Notes under the pieces: model-generated
Database searches by the model: none
What the model was told of the DNA's origin: nothing
Seen by the model: only the letters and a program-made list of their open reading frames with translations
Shown: one piece after another, positions 19,091-29,299 of the stretch
How the letters are laid out: each line of letters begins with the position of its first letter
Numbering within the stretch: the stretch's first letter is position 1
Translations under genes and position numbers: made by a program
From: Geodermatophilus sabuli
Lineage (GTDB): Bacteria; Actinomycetota; Actinomycetes; Mycobacteriales; Geodermatophilaceae
Direction: 5' to 3'
Length of the DNA: 64,000 nucleotides
Assembly (NCBI RefSeq): GCF_010686765.1
Contig: NZ_JAAGWF010000009.1
Location: 248,001 to 312,000, forward strand

Positions 19091-19184
19091 GAAACACGGG
19101 CCTGCGGGACCCGTCACCATCCTGCGCCCCCGGCGGGGGGAGATGTCACCCGGTGTGGCGAGAGGTTCCCGTGCGACGGATGGG

Positions 19185-20117
19185 TCAGCTGACCCCGGCG
19201 TAGCTGTGCAGTCCGGTCGACACCATGTTGACGAAGAGCAGGTTGAAGATCATCACGGCGAGGCCCACGACGTTCACCCAGGCCGCGGGCCGCCCCCGCC
19301 ACCCGGCCGTCGTCCGGGCGTGCAGGTAGCCCGCGTAGACCACCCACGCGATGAAGGCCCACGTCTCCTTGGGGTCCCAGCCCCAGAAGCGGCCCCAGGC
19401 GCTCTCCGCCCAGATCGCCCCGGCGATCACCGCGAAGGTCCAGATCGGGAAACCGAAGACGGCGGTGCGGTGGGCGACCCGGTCCAGCGTCACCGCGCCG
19501 GGCAGCCGGGCGAGCACCGGGGACGCGTCCCCGCCGCGGGCGTCGACACGCAGCCGGACGAGGTACAGCACGCTCGCGATGCCGCTGACGAAGAAGACGC
19601 CGAAGCCGAGGATCGCGCTGCTGACGTGCACGGCCAGCCAGCTCGACCGGAGCGCGGCGACCAGCGGGCCGGCCTCGGCGTAGAGGAACAGCCCGATGGC
19701 GACGAGGGAGAGCACGACCGGCGCCAGCACGAACGCGCCCATGTCCCGCACCGGCGGCATGCGCACGGAGAGCACCACGAACGAGACGACCCCGACGAGG
19801 ACGACCGCCGTGGCGAACTCGTACATGTTGCCCCACGGCAGCCGGTCGGCCGCCATCCCGCGGGTGACCAGCACGCCGGTGTGCACCACTGCACCGAGGG
19901 CGGTGAGGGCGACACCGACCTGACCCCAGCGGGAGCTGCGGTCAGCCGCGGGGACCGGATCGGCGACACCGGGAGCCCCGGCGCCCACGAGCTGCTGCGC
20001 CGGACGGCGCCCGAAGGCCAGCTGCGCGCAGAACGCGACGACGGCCACCGAGTAGAGCGCGACGGAGATCGAGAAGAGCGTGTCGGACAGGTCGGCCAGC
20101 GACTGGTCAACGGTCAC
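19185..20117 (-). CDS. ccsB: Cytochrome c biogenesis protein CcsB (CcsA/ResC type)
   Basis: 310-residue polytopic membrane protein of the system II heme ligation complex, partner of ResB. The heme-handling tryptophan-rich motif WGRFWGWDPKETWAFIAW lies near residue 240, flanked by conserved histidines (ALGAVVHTGVL; WLAVHVSSAILGFG; GLHSYAG). The GTG start overlaps the resB end by 11 bp. Last gene of the long rex-hem-ccs operon. Confidence 0.95.
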   Translation of the reverse strand: MTVDQSLADLSDTLFSISVALYSVAVVAFCAQLAFGRRPAQQLVGAGAPGVADPVPAADRSSRWGQVGVALTALGAVVHTGVLVTRGMAADRLPWGNMYEFATAVVLVGVVSFVVLSVRMPPVRDMGAFVLAPVVLSLVAIGLFLYAEAGPLVAALRSSWLAVHVSSAILGFGVFFVSGIASVLYLVRLRVDARGGDASPVLARLPGAVTLDRVAHRTAVFGFPIWTFAVIAGAIWAESAWGRFWGWDPKETWAFIAWVVYAGYLHARTTAGWRGRPAAWVNVVGLAVMIFNLLFVNMVSTGLHSYAGVS

Positions 20118-21756
20118 TCGGGAGGGCCTCCGGTTCCGGTGCGGCCCCGCCGGACGGCGGAGCGGGTGGTGCGGGGGCGCGGTCGGCCAGCGCCGTCCGC
20201 AGCCGGTCGGTCAGCTCGGCGAACCGGGTGGCGCTCTCGCCGCCGCCCCGGGTCAGCGAGCCGACGGTGAGCACGGTACCGCCGCCGTCGGGGGCGGGTT
20301 CGGCGCGGGCGAAGACCCGCTGCCGGCGCAGCAGCAGCAGGGCGAGCAGGCCGAGCAGCAGGCTGATGGCCGCGCCGAGCACCCACAGCTGGCCCGGGTC
20401 GTGGGAGAACTGCAGGGCGGCGAACTGCCGGTAGCCGTCGAACGTGATCGCCGTGCCGTCGGGGAGTTCCAGCGTCTCCCCGACCGACAGGTTGGCCCGG
20501 CCGACCTCGGTCAGCCGGCCGCGCTCGATCTGGTCGGCGTCCAGCGAGTACACCGACTGCGGCAGGCCCGAGTCCAGCCCGAGGTAGCCCTGGTAGGCCA
20601 GGATCGCCACCTGCGGGGCCAGCGGCCGCGGGTCGATCGAGGTGAGGATGCCGCCCTGCAGCACGCCGGTGGGCGCGAAGAAGCCCTCGATGGCCAGCTG
20701 GTCGTCGGTGCCGGCGCCGAGGTCGGGCAGCTTGAGGGCGCCCTCGCTGGCCATCGTCGCCTGGTCGGCGGGCAGGAAGGGCGCGGAGACGTCGGTGAAC
20801 GCCGTCCCGTCGGGGAGCGTGATGCTGAACCGGGGGCTGTAGCCGTGGCCGGTCACGTAGACCCGGTCGCCGTCGACGCGCAGGGGGTCGTTGACGCCGA
20901 TCGTCGTGGGCCGGCCCTCCTCCCCGGGAGCGCCGTAGGAGATGTCGGCGGTGAAGGAGGCCGCGGTGAGGTCCTCCTCGTACTCGGCGCGGAAGTCCTC
21001 GAGGTCGACGCACAGCGGGGTCAGGTCGCCGCCCTCGACCAGCGGACCGGCCGAGTAGGTGTCGTACTGCTGGAACGAGTTGCAGAAGCCCTGTTCCTCG
21101 GTGACCAGGATGCTGCCCTCGTAGCCCCACAGCTTGCCGCCGGCCAGGCCGAGCAGGAGGGCCACCAGCGAGAGGTGGAAGAGCAGGTTGCCGGTCTCCT
21201 TCCACGCGCCCTTCTCCGCAGAGAGCTCGGGACCGGCGTCCCCGGAGCGGCGGACGACGCGGAAGCGGGCCACCCGGAGCTCCTCCTCGACCACGTCGAG
21301 GGCGGCCGCCTCCGCGAGCGGGGTGGGCAGCGCGGCGGAGTCGGGCAGTCGCAGCAGCCGGCGCGGGGCCGGGGGCGGCGCGGCCGTCAGCGCGCGTGCG
21401 TGTTCGACCGCCCGGGGCACGACGCAGCCGATGAGGGAGACGAACAGCAGCAGGTAGACCGCGGCGAACCACGGGGAGCTGAAGACGTCGAACAGGTAGA
21501 GCCGGTCCAGCAGCGGTGCCAGCGTCGGGTGGTCGGCGAAGTACTGCGAGACGTTGTTCTGGGACAGCGCCCGCTGCGGCAGCAGCGACCCGGGGATCGC
21601 CGCCAGCGCGAGGAGGAACAGCAGGATGATCGCCGTGCGCATGGCGGTCAGCCGGCGCCACCAGCGCAGCCACAGCCCCAGCGCACGGTGGCCGGCGGAG
21701 GGCCGGGCCGGCGGCTGCGGCGCGGCGGCCGGCCGCGGCGGGGCGACCGTGCTCAC
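20107..21756 (-). CDS. resB: Cytochrome c biogenesis protein ResB (Ccs1)
   Basis: 549-residue partner of CcsB in system II cytochrome c assembly. Three N-terminal helices (AIILLFLLALAAIPGSLLP; FAAVYLLLFVSLIGCVVP; NLLFHLSLVALLLGLAGG), a large extracytoplasmic domain, and a last helix near residue 460 (WVLGAAISLLLGLLALLLL). GTG start at 21756, preceded by GGAG, overlapping the stop of a 29-codon mini-ORF. Confidence 0.94.
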   Translation of the reverse strand: MSTVAPPRPAAAPQPPARPSAGHRALGLWLRWWRRLTAMRTAIILLFLLALAAIPGSLLPQRALSQNNVSQYFADHPTLAPLLDRLYLFDVFSSPWFAAVYLLLFVSLIGCVVPRAVEHARALTAAPPPAPRRLLRLPDSAALPTPLAEAAALDVVEEELRVARFRVVRRSGDAGPELSAEKGAWKETGNLLFHLSLVALLLGLAGGKLWGYEGSILVTEEQGFCNSFQQYDTYSAGPLVEGGDLTPLCVDLEDFRAEYEEDLTAASFTADISYGAPGEEGRPTTIGVNDPLRVDGDRVYVTGHGYSPRFSITLPDGTAFTDVSAPFLPADQATMASEGALKLPDLGAGTDDQLAIEGFFAPTGVLQGGILTSIDPRPLAPQVAILAYQGYLGLDSGLPQSVYSLDADQIERGRLTEVGRANLSVGETLELPDGTAITFDGYRQFAALQFSHDPGQLWVLGAAISLLLGLLALLLLRRQRVFARAEPAPDGGGTVLTVGSLTRGGGESATRFAELTDRLRTALADRAPAPPAPPSGGAAPEPEALPSDR

Positions 21757-21842
21757 GGCTGGACTCCGAGCTCGTTCCGCTCCCCGCTCGACGCCGCGGG
21801 TCGCCTCCGCGCTCGCTCCGCTCCTCGCTCGCTGGCGCTCAC
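21753..21842 (-). CDS. Bridging mini-ORF between ccdA and resB (29 codons)
   Basis: Its GTG overlaps the ccdA stop as GTGA and its TGA overlaps the resB GTG as GTGA, so it exactly fills the spacer. The peptide starts VSASERGAER and contains SSGERNELGVQP, resembling the EERNESGV end of the nuoC-nuoD mini-ORF. The underlying DNA is GAGCG-rich repeat sequence. A translation-relay role is inferred; the peptide itself has no domain. Confidence 0.35.
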   Translation of the reverse strand: MSASERGAERARRRPAASSGERNELGVQP

Positions 21843-22660
21843 AGGGCCGACTCCCCGAACCCGGTCGCGGCGAGCCAGGAGCGCAGCCAGCCCATCATCT
21901 CCGTCCACGCGCCGGTCACCAGCAGGACGCCGACGACGACCAGCACCGCCCCGCCGATCCGGGTGACGGTGCGGGCGTGCCGGCGCAGGAGCGAGGTGGC
22001 GCCGAGGGCCCAGCGGGCACCGAGGGCGACGAGGACGAACGGGACGCCGAGGCCGAGGCAGTAGGCGACCCCGAGCACCGCGCCCCGCCCGGCGGTGGCC
22101 TCGACGTAGGCCAGGGAGTTGACCGCGGCCAGCGTCGGGCCCAGGCACGGGGTCCAGCCGAGCCCGAAGACGACGCCGAGCAGGGGTGCCCCGGCCAGCC
22201 CGGTGACCGGCCGGGCCGACAGCCGCGCGGTCCGCTGCAGGACCGGCAGCCAGCCGAGGAAGGCCAGGCCCATGACGATGGTGACGACGCCGAAGACGCG
22301 GGTGAGCACGTCGGCGTGCTGGAGCAGCAGCCGGCCCAGCCCGCCGAAGGCCGCGCCGAAGGCGACGAAGACGACGGTGAAGCCCAGCACGAACAGCAGC
22401 GCGCCGAGCACCATCCGCCCGCGCGGGGACCGCTCGTCCACCGTCGTGCGGACGGCGGCGGGCGCGCCTCCGCCACCCGAGGGGGCAGGAGCCGTCGTCC
22501 GTGCGCCCGTGCCGGCCAGGCCGGTCACGTAGGAGAGGTAGCCCGGCACCAGCGGGAGGACGCACGGGGAGGCGAAGCTGACCAGCCCGACCAGCGCCGC
22601 GACGGCGGCGGCCACGAGCAGCGGGCCGTCGGTGACCAGGCCGCTGAAGGTCTCCCCCAT
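21839..22660 (-). CDS. ccdA: Cytochrome c biogenesis protein CcdA (DsbD membrane domain)
   Basis: 273-residue membrane thiol-disulfide carrier passing reductant to ResA outside the membrane. The first redox cysteine is in VSFASPCVLPLVPGYLSYV and the second in GWTPCLGPTLAAVNS; six or more hydrophobic helices. An internal Ala/Pro/Gly-rich loop follows the first helix pair. ATG start at 22660, 4 bp after the resA stop. Confidence 0.95.
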   Translation of the reverse strand: MGETFSGLVTDGPLLVAAAVAALVGLVSFASPCVLPLVPGYLSYVTGLAGTGARTTAPAPSGGGGAPAAVRTTVDERSPRGRMVLGALLFVLGFTVVFVAFGAAFGGLGRLLLQHADVLTRVFGVVTIVMGLAFLGWLPVLQRTARLSARPVTGLAGAPLLGVVFGLGWTPCLGPTLAAVNSLAYVEATAGRGAVLGVAYCLGLGVPFVLVALGARWALGATSLLRRHARTVTRIGGAVLVVVGVLLVTGAWTEMMGWLRSWLAATGFGESAL

Positions 22661-22664
22661 CTCC

Positions 22665-23240
22665 TCAGCCCTCCTCGGCCAGCAGCATGTCGAGCACCGC
22701 GCGCAGGTCCTCCTGCGCCACCTCGCCGGTGTAGACCGCGGCCACCCGGCCCTGGCGGTCCAGCACGATGGTGGACGGGATCGCGTTGGCCGGGTAGTCC
22801 CGGAACGCCAGGGCCACCTCGCCGCGGGGGTCGTAGAGCGACGGGAACTCGATGCCCTCGCTGGCCACGAAGGCCGTCGCGAACTGCTCGCTGGTCTCCT
22901 TGACGTTCAGGCCGAGGAAGGCGACGCCCCGATCACGGACGTCGGCGTAGACCTCCTGGAACTGCGGCGTCTCCACCCGGCAGGGCGGGCACCACGAGCC
23001 CCAGAAGTTGAGGACGGCGACGTCGCCGTCCAGCTCGGCCGAGGAGAACTCCCCGCCGCCGAGCAGCGTGCCGGAGAACTGCGGCGCGCCGGCCCGCTCG
23101 CCGGGCGGGAGCACCTCACCGGCCGGCGTGCCCGCGACGAAGCGGAACTCGCCGCCGTTGTTGACGTCGACGGCGCTGGTCCCGGTGCTGCAGCCGGCGA
23201 GGACGAGGGCTCCCAGCAGGCCGGTGAGCAGCCTCCTCAT
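22665..23240 (-). CDS. resA: ResA/TlpA-type thioredoxin lipoprotein
   Basis: 191-residue extracytoplasmic thioredoxin that reduces apocytochrome c for heme attachment. Lipobox LLGALVLAGCS places the lipidated Cys at about residue 17. The redox motif is FWGSWCPPCRVETPQF, with the cis-Pro region NAIPSTIVLDRQG. The ATG overlaps the stop of the preceding phosphatase gene as ATGA. Acts with CcdA, ResB and CcsB encoded next to it. Confidence 0.94.
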   Translation of the reverse strand: MRRLLTGLLGALVLAGCSTGTSAVDVNNGGEFRFVAGTPAGEVLPPGERAGAPQFSGTLLGGGEFSSAELDGDVAVLNFWGSWCPPCRVETPQFQEVYADVRDRGVAFLGLNVKETSEQFATAFVASEGIEFPSLYDPRGEVALAFRDYPANAIPSTIVLDRQGRVAAVYTGEVAQEDLRAVLDMLLAEEG

Positions 23241-23872
23241 GCCCCGGGCACCGCGTCGGTCGGCGTCGCGCCGGCCGGTTCGGCGTAGGCGAGCGACACG
23301 AACCGGTCGCCGTCGAAGGTGAGGGAGGTGACGCTGGCCAGGCCGCACTGCCGCCGGCGCGGGTCGTGCACGTAGCGGCGTCCCTCGACGTGCAGGCGGG
23401 TGGTCCAGATCGGCAACTGGTGGCTGACGCAGACCGCGGCGCCACCCCGGGCGGCGTCCCGCGCCGCCTCGACGGCCGCCACCATGCGGGCGGCGATCTC
23501 GACGTAGGGCTCGCCCCACGAGGGCCGGAGCGGGTTGCGGAGCTTCCACCAGTGCCGGGGGGCACGCAGGGTGCCGTCGCCGACGCCGACCCGCAGGCCC
23601 TCGAAGGCGTTGGCCGCCTCGATCAGCCGGTCGTCGACGTGCGTCTCCAGGCCCAGGGTCTCGGCGATCGGCGCCGCGGTCTGCCGGGCCCGCTCCAGGG
23701 GGCTGGACACCAGGTGGGTGATGCCCCTGCCCGCCATCCACTCGGCGGCCGCCCGCGCCATGGCCTCGCCGGTCTCCGACAGCCGGTACCCGGGCAGCCG
23801 TCCGTAGAGGATCTTGTCCGGGTTGTGCACCTCGCCGTGGCGCAGCAGGTGGACGACGGTGCGCTCGGCCAT
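23237..23872 (-). CDS. Histidine phosphatase family protein
   Basis: 211-residue phosphoglycerate-mutase-fold enzyme with the catalytic LLRHGEVHNP, the second arginine in SSPLERARQTA, and the distal histidine in AVCVSHQLPIW. The gene is conserved between hemL and resA in actinobacteria (mycobacterial Rv0525 position), suggesting a role tied to heme or cytochrome assembly, but the substrate is unknown. The ATG shares its A with the hemL stop (TGATG). Confidence 0.9.
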   Translation of the reverse strand: MAERTVVHLLRHGEVHNPDKILYGRLPGYRLSETGEAMARAAAEWMAGRGITHLVSSPLERARQTAAPIAETLGLETHVDDRLIEAANAFEGLRVGVGDGTLRAPRHWWKLRNPLRPSWGEPYVEIAARMVAAVEAARDAARGGAAVCVSHQLPIWTTRLHVEGRRYVHDPRRRQCGLASVTSLTFDGDRFVSLAYAEPAGATPTDAVPGA

Positions 23873-25245
23873 CAGGTGCTCACCTCGGCCGGGTCCTCCG
23901 CGGCCGGGGCGGTCGCCGGGTCGGCCGCGGCGGCCGCGCGGGCGGCCGCGGGCAGCGCGTCGAGGACCCGGGAGACCGCCTCCTCGTCGAGGGCGGCGCT
24001 GACGAACCAGGCCTCGAACGCCGACGGCGGCAGGTAGACCCCGCGGGCGAGCATCGCGTGGAAGAAGGCCGTGTACCGGGCGGCGTCCTGGGAGCGGGCG
24101 TCGTCGTAGTCCCGCACCCGGCGGTCGTCGGGCACGAAGAAGATCGAGAACATCGAGCCGGCCTGCTGCACCCGGTGCGGCACACCCGCGGCGAACAGTG
24201 CGGCGCTGGCCGCCCCGCGCAGGGTGGCCGCGACCTCGTCGCACCGCGCGTAGACGTCGTCGGTGCAGTGCCGGAGCGTGGTGAGACCCGCCGCGACGGC
24301 GACCGGGTTACCCGACAGCGTGCCGGCCTGGTAGACCGGGCCGGCCGGGGCGAGGTGGTCCATGAGGTCCGCGCGGCCACCGAACGCCGCCGCGGGCATC
24401 CCACCGCCCATGACCTTGCCGAAGGTGAACAGGTCGGCGTCCACCGGGTCCAGGCCGTACCAGCCGGAGCGCGAGACGCGGAAGCCCGTCATCACCTCGT
24501 CCATGACCAGCAGCGCGCCGTGCTCGGCGGTGACCCGCCGCAGCGCCTGGTTGAACCCGTCCAGCGGCGGGACGACGCCCATGTTGCCCACCGCGGCCTC
24601 GGTGATGACGGCGGCGATCTGGCTGCCCCGCTCGGCGAAGACCGCCTCGAGCGCCGCGACGTCGTTGTAGGGCAGGACGACGGTGTCGGCGGCCGCGCCG
24701 GTGGTGACGCCGGGGGTGTCCGGCAGGCCGAGGGTGGCGACGCCGGAGCCGGCCGAGGCGAGGAGGGAGTCCACGTGGCCGTGGTAGCAGCCGGCGAACT
24801 TCACCAGCAGCGGGCGGCCGGTGACGCCGCGGGCCAGCCGGACCGCCGACAGCACCGCCTCGGTGCCGGAGTTGACCAGCCGCACCCGCTGCACCGGGGG
24901 CATGCGGGCGATGATCTCCTCGGCCAGCTCCAGCTCCCCCTCGGTGGGCGCGCCGAAGGTCAGCCCGCGGCGGGCGGCGGCGGTGACCGCCTCGACGACG
25001 GCGGGGTGCGCGTGACCCAGGATCAGCGGCCCCCAGGACGCGACCAGGTCCACGTAGCGGCGTCCGTCCGCGTCGGTGAGCCAGGCGCCCTGTCCCGAGA
25101 CCATGAACCGCGGGGTGCCGCCGACGGCGCGGAAGGCGCGCACGGGGCTGTTCACGCCACCGGGGGTGACCCGTTGCCCGCGGGCGTACAGGTCGGCCGA
25201 CGCGGGGGCCTCGTAGGGATACGGCGTGCTGTCCAGCGAGGTCAC
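23872..25245 (-). CDS. hemL: Glutamate-1-semialdehyde 2,1-aminomutase
   Basis: 457-residue PLP enzyme making 5-aminolevulinate from glutamate-1-semialdehyde, the step after Hem[19 protein letters not shown] is the family N-terminal motif; the PLP lysine is in [33 protein letters not shown] and YHGHVDSLL are also typical. GTG start at 25245 overlaps the upstream stop as GTGA. An Ala/Pro-rich C-terminal tail of about 25 residues is added. Confidence 0.97.
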   Translation of the reverse strand: MTSLDSTPYPYEAPASADLYARGQRVTPGGVNSPVRAFRAVGGTPRFMVSGQGAWLTDADGRRYVDLVASWGPLILGHAHPAVVEAVTAAARRGLTFGAPTEGELELAEEIIARMPPVQRVRLVNSGTEAVLSAVRLARGVTGRPLLVKFAGCYHGHVDSLLASAGSGVATLGLPDTPGVTTGAAADTVVLPYNDVAALEAVFAERGSQIAAVITEAAVGNMGVVPPLDGFNQALRRVTAEHGALLVMDEVMTGFRVSRSGWYGLDPVDADLFTFGKVMGGGMPAAAFGGRADLMDHLAPAGPVYQAGTLSGNPVAVAAGLTTLRHCTDDVYARCDEVAATLRGAASAALFAAGVPHRVQQAGSMFSIFFVPDDRRVRDYDDARSQDAARYTAFFHAMLARGVYLPPSAFEAWFVSAALDEEAVSRVLDALPAAARAAAAADPATAPAAEDPAEVST

Positions 25246-25745
25246 GAGCCCAGTGTCCCCTTCGTCCGTGGAGCGCCGTCCGGGGTGTCCGGGGCGGCGG
25301 CGAGCAGTGCGGCGGCCAGCGCGGCCGGGTCTCGGGTGGGCGCCAGCACGGTCCGGCCGTCGGCCAGCCGCAGCGGCAGGCCGGCCCGGCCGCGCGGCAC
25401 CGACCAGCCGCCGCCCAGCACCGGGGCCCCGGCGTCCACCCCCGCCGTCCCCTCGCCGACGGCGCGCAGGTGGGCGGTGTCGACGTCGGCCAGCAGCACC
25501 CGCTCCCGCCCGACGGCCAGGGCCGGGTCGGCGCCCTCGCGGTCGACGCGGACGGTCCAGGCCCGGCGCGCCGAGAGCACGCCGCCGGCCGCCACGCCGA
25601 GGACGGCGACCGCCACCAGCGCCCAGACCGGTGCCGGGAGGTCCGGCCCGGGCAGCAGCGCGGCGAGCACGACGACCAGCCCCAGCGCCCCGGCGACCAG
25701 CCAGAACGGGCGCCAGGAGCCCCCCGGCTCGACGTAGGGGCCCAC
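25242..25745 (-). CDS. Membrane protein, DUF3093-like
   Basis: 167 residues with two hydrophobic helices ([39 protein letters not shown]) and a C-terminal soluble domain ending [20 protein letters not shown], resembling the DUF3093 pattern. The family call is tentative. The GTG start lies 2 bp after the hemB stop and its stop overlaps hemL, so it is locked into the heme operon. Function unknown. Confidence 0.7.
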   Translation of the reverse strand: MGPYVEPGGSWRPFWLVAGALGLVVVLAALLPGPDLPAPVWALVAVAVLGVAAGGVLSARRAWTVRVDREGADPALAVGRERVLLADVDTAHLRAVGEGTAGVDAGAPVLGGGWSVPRGRAGLPLRLADGRTVLAPTRDPAALAAALLAAAPDTPDGAPRTKGTLGS

Positions 25746-25747
25746 GG

Positions 25748-26731
25748 TCAGGAGCGGGAGACCAGGCGCGCCGCCTCGACCGCCCAGTAGGTGAGGACCG
25801 TTCCGGCACCCGCCCGGCGGATCGCCGTGAGCGTCTCGAGGATGGCCCGCTCGCGATCGACCCAGCCGTTGGCGGCGGCCGCCTCGACCATCGCGTACTC
25901 GCCGCTGACCTGGTAGGCGCTGACCGGGACGTCGACGGCGTCGGCGACCCGGGCGACGATGTCCAGGTAGGGCAGCGCGGGCTTGACCATGACCGCGTCG
26001 GCGCCCTCGGCCAGGTCCTGCGCCACCTCGCGCAGCGCCTCGTCGGCGTTCGGCGGGTCCATCTGGTAGGTCGAGCGGTCGCCGAACTGCGGCGCCCCCT
26101 CGGCGGCCTCCCGGAACGGGCCGTAGAACCCCGAGGCGTACTTCGCGGCGTAGGCGAGGATCGGCACCTCGGTGTACGCGGCGGCGTCCAGGCCGGCACG
26201 GATGGCGGCGACCTGCCCGTCCATCATCCCGCTGGGCGCCACCAGGTGCGCCCCGGCCTGGGCCTGGGCGACGGCCACCGCGGCGTAGCGGTCCAGCGTG
26301 GGGTCGTTGTCGACCACGCCGGCCGGCGTGACGACCCCGCAGTGGCCGTGGTCGGTGTACTCGCACAGGCACAGGTCGGCCAGGAGGACCAGCTCGTCGC
26401 CGAGGTCGGCACGCAGCTGCTGCAACGCGACGTTGACGATGCCGTCGGCGGCGTCGGCCTGGGACCCGACCGGGTCCTTGTCCGCGGGGATGCCGAAGAG
26501 CATCAGCCCGGAGATGCCGGCCTCGGCCGCCTCGTGCGCGGCCTTCCGCAGCGAGTCCAGCGTGTGCTGGACGACGCCGGGCATGGAGTTGATCGGCACC
26601 GGCTCGGCGATGTCCTGCTTGACGAAGACCGGCAGCACGAGGTCGGCGGGGGCCAGCCGGGTCTGCGCGGTCATCCGCCGCAGCGCGGGCGTCGACCGCA
26701 GCCGCCGACCGCGCGCGAACCCGGCAGTCAC
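25748..26731 (-). CDS. hemB: Porphobilinogen synthase (delta-aminolevulinate dehydratase)
   Basis: 327-residue enzyme condensing two aminolevulinates. The metal-site cysteines are in [18 protein letters not shown], indicating a zinc-dependent form. [19 protein letters not shown] contains the first Schiff-base lysine and [19 protein letters not shown] the catalytic one. The GTG start overlaps the hemD stop as GTGA. Full family length. Confidence 0.97.
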   Translation of the reverse strand: MTAGFARGRRLRSTPALRRMTAQTRLAPADLVLPVFVKQDIAEPVPINSMPGVVQHTLDSLRKAAHEAAEAGISGLMLFGIPADKDPVGSQADAADGIVNVALQQLRADLGDELVLLADLCLCEYTDHGHCGVVTPAGVVDNDPTLDRYAAVAVAQAQAGAHLVAPSGMMDGQVAAIRAGLDAAAYTEVPILAYAAKYASGFYGPFREAAEGAPQFGDRSTYQMDPPNADEALREVAQDLAEGADAVMVKPALPYLDIVARVADAVDVPVSAYQVSGEYAMVEAAAANGWVDRERAILETLTAIRRAGAGTVLTYWAVEAARLVSRS

Positions 26732-28275
26732 TTCGTGTCCCCGTCCTCCGCCTTGAGCGACTCGGCGTAGTCGGCGAGGGCGTCGACCAGCGGCCCGACG
26801 GCGGCGGTCTCCGGCTGCACGTCGACCCGCAGGCCGAACTCCGTGGCGCTCTCGGCGGTGGCCGGGCCGATGACCGCGACGACCGTCTTCGCGTGCGGCT
26901 TGCCGGCGATGCCGACCAGGTTGCGCACGGTGCTCGACGACGTGAAGCAGACGGCGTCGAAGCCGCCGCCCTTGATCGCCTCGCGGACCGCGGCAGCCGG
27001 CGGGGCGGCCCGGACGGTCCGGTAGGCGGTGACGTCGTCGATCTCCCAGCCGCGCTCCTTGAGGCCGGCCGCCAGCGTCTCGGTGGCGATGTCGGCACGG
27101 GGCAGCAGCACCCGGTCGATCGGGTCGAACACGTCGTCGTAGGGCGGGAAGTCGGCCAGCAGGCCCTGGCTGGACTGCTCACCCGAGGGCACCAGCTCCG
27201 GCTGGATCCCGAACGCGCGCACCGCGTCGGCGGTCTGCTCGCCGACGCAGGCCACCTTCACGCCGGCGAAGGCGCGGGCGTCCAGGCCGAGCTCGGTGAA
27301 CTTCTCCCGCACGGCCTTGACCGCGTTCACCGAGGTGAACACGATCCAGCCGTAGCGGCCGGTGACCAGGCCCTTGACGGCGCGGTCCATCTGCGCCGGG
27401 CTGCGCGGGGGCTCGACCGCGATCGTCGGCACCTCGACCGGCACGGCGCCGTACGCGCGCAGCCGGTCGCTCATCTCGCCGGCCTGGTCCTTGGTGCGCG
27501 GCACCAGGACCCGCCAGCCGAACAGCGGCCGGCTCTCCCACCAGGAGAGCTTGGCCCGCTTGTCGACCGCCGTGCCCACGGTCGCCACGACGCGGCCGGT
27601 GACGGCGTCGAGCCCGGCGGTCTTCTCCGCGACGGCGGCCAGCTTCGCGGTGACGCTCTTCTGACCGGTGCCCGAGCCGCTGGTGGTGACCACGATCGGG
27701 GTGGACCCGGAGAGGCCGCCCTCGACCAGCCGCGCGGCGGCGTCGGGGAGGTCCTCGGCGTTGCCCTGCAGCACCAGCGGCGCGCCCAGGCCGGTCGCCG
27801 CCGCGGCCAGTGCGGCCAGGTCGGCCTCACCGCCGCGCAGGTCGGCCGACAGCGACGTGCCGCCCAGCGCGACCCCGGCGAAGGCCGGCACCGCCGTGGA
27901 CGGCGCGACACCGGGGACCACGTCGAAGCCGACCGAGGTCCGGCCGACGGCGAGCACCTCCTTGACCACGCCGTCGGAGGTGAACGGGTCACCGGCGACC
28001 AGCCGGACGACGGTGGCGCCACCCTTGGCCGCGGCGACGGCGGCCTTGGCGATCTCGGCCGGCTCGCCGGTGGCGGGCGTCAGCTCCAGGTCCGGCCGGT
28101 CGGCGCGGACGGCGTCGGCGAGCGCCGGCGGCACGTCCGGGTCGACGAGGACGACCTCGGCCCCGGCGAGCGCTGCCGTCGCGCGGGCGGTCAGCATCCC
28201 GGGGTCGCCCGGGCCGGCGCCGACGAAGACGACCTTGCCGGCCGACCCGCCGTTCTGCTTGCGGAAGCGCGTCAT
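26728..28275 (-). CDS. hemD: Fused uroporphyrinogen-III C-methyltransferase / uroporphyrinogen-III synthase
   Basis: 515 residues. Residues 14-250 form a tetrapyrrole methylase (SUMT/CobA-like) domain with VGAGPGDPGMLTARA and VVRLVAGDPFTSDG; residues about 265-510 form HemD, which closes the tetrapyrrole ring (YGWIVFTSVNAVKAVREKF; DAVCFTSSSTVRNLVG). The fusion is common in actinobacteria. ATG at 28275 with AGGAAGAGGAG upstream. The methylase domain would divert the product toward siroheme or cobalamin precursors if active. Confidence 0.95.
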   Translation of the reverse strand: MTRFRKQNGGSAGKVVFVGAGPGDPGMLTARATAALAGAEVVLVDPDVPPALADAVRADRPDLELTPATGEPAEIAKAAVAAAKGGATVVRLVAGDPFTSDGVVKEVLAVGRTSVGFDVVPGVAPSTAVPAFAGVALGGTSLSADLRGGEADLAALAAAATGLGAPLVLQGNAEDLPDAAARLVEGGLSGSTPIVVTTSGSGTGQKSVTAKLAAVAEKTAGLDAVTGRVVATVGTAVDKRAKLSWWESRPLFGWRVLVPRTKDQAGEMSDRLRAYGAVPVEVPTIAVEPPRSPAQMDRAVKGLVTGRYGWIVFTSVNAVKAVREKFTELGLDARAFAGVKVACVGEQTADAVRAFGIQPELVPSGEQSSQGLLADFPPYDDVFDPIDRVLLPRADIATETLAAGLKERGWEIDDVTAYRTVRAAPPAAAVREAIKGGGFDAVCFTSSSTVRNLVGIAGKPHAKTVVAVIGPATAESATEFGLRVDVQPETAAVGPLVDALADYAESLKAEDGDTK

Positions 28276-28364
28276 CGCGTGCTCCTCTTCCTGGCCCCGG
28301 AGGGCCTGTGTGCGGGGGTTCGGGAGGCCGGGGACTGCTGCCCGGCCCGGGGGGAGGAGCTCAT
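28272..28364 (-). CDS. Bridging mini-ORF between hemC and hemD (30 codons)
   Basis: Its ATG overlaps the hemC stop as ATGA and its TGA overlaps the hemD start as ATGA, filling the spacer exactly. It encodes a Ser/Arg/Pro-rich peptide starting [10 protein letters not shown] and embeds the hemD Shine-Dalgarno. No domain. Same geometry as the mini-ORFs at 2365, 6100, 21753 and 34361. Confidence 0.35.
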   Translation of the reverse strand: MSSSPRAGQQSPASRTPAHRPSGARKRSTR

Positions 28365-29299
28365 CTGCGGGCGACCGCCATGAGGTCGGCGGCGCCGCGG
28401 TCGAGCAGGTCGGCGGCGAGCTCACGGCCCAGCCGCAGCGCGTCGGCCGGCGGCCCGGTCAGCGACCCGCGGACGCCGTCGCTGCCGTCGAGCGCGGTGA
28501 CCGAGCCGCGGAGGAACAGCTCGGGGCCCTCCTCGCCCTCGGCCAGCTCGGCGTAGGCGGCGACCGGCGCACTGCAGCCGGCCTCGAGGGTGGCCAGCGT
28601 GGTCCGCTCGGCCAGCACGCACGCCCGGGTGGCGGCGTCGTCGAGCTCCCCCAGGAGCGCCAGGGTGCCGGCGTCGTCGGCCCGGCACTCCACGGCCAGG
28701 GCGCCCTGCGCCGGCGCGGGCAGCACCTGCAGCGGGTCGAGGGTCTCGGTGACGGCGTCCAGCCGGCCCAGCCGGGCCAGCCCGGCGCGGGCGAGCACGA
28801 CGGCGTCCAGGTCACCCGGCACGACCCTGGCCATGCGCGTGTCGACGTTGCCCCGGATGGGCACGACCTCCAGGCCGAGCCCCAGGGCGCGCAGCTGGGC
28901 GACCCGGCGCGGCGCACCGGTGCCGACGGTGGCCCCGGCCGGCAGCTCGCCGAGCGTCAGCCCGTCGCGGGCGACGAGCGCGTCCCGCGGGTCCTCCCGG
29001 GGTGGGACGGCCGCGATCGTCAGGCCCGGCTCGGGCAGCGTGGGCAGGTCCTTGTAGCTGTGCACGGCGACGTCGACGACGCCGTCGAGGAGGGCGCGGC
29101 GGATGGCCGCGACGAAGACGCCGGTGCCGCCGAGCTGGGCGATGGCCGCGGACGACCGGTCCCCCTCGGTGCTGATGTGCACCAGCTCGACCGGCACCCC
29201 GCTGGCCGCGGTGATCGCGTCGGCGACCGACTGCGACTGGGTGTGCGCCAGCCGGCTGGCCCGGGTGCCCAGCCGCAGCGTCGAGGTCGTGGTCGTCAC
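28361..29299 (-). CDS. hemC: Hydroxymethylbilane synthase (porphobilinogen deaminase)
   Basis: 312-residue enzyme polymerising four porphobilinogens. Motifs [40 protein letters not shown] and [11 protein letters not shown] are diagnostic. The dipyrromethane cofactor cysteine is Cys242 in [13 protein letters not shown]. The GTG start overlaps the hemA stop as GTGA. Confidence 0.97.
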   Translation of the reverse strand: MTTTTSTLRLGTRASRLAHTQSQSVADAITAASGVPVELVHISTEGDRSSAAIAQLGGTGVFVAAIRRALLDGVVDVAVHSYKDLPTLPEPGLTIAAVPPREDPRDALVARDGLTLGELPAGATVGTGAPRRVAQLRALGLGLEVVPIRGNVDTRMARVVPGDLDAVVLARAGLARLGRLDAVTETLDPLQVLPAPAQGALAVECRADDAGTLALLGELDDAATRACVLAERTTLATLEAGCSAPVAAYAELAEGEEGPELFLRGSVTALDGSDGVRGSLTGPPADALRLGRELAADLLDRGAADLMAVARR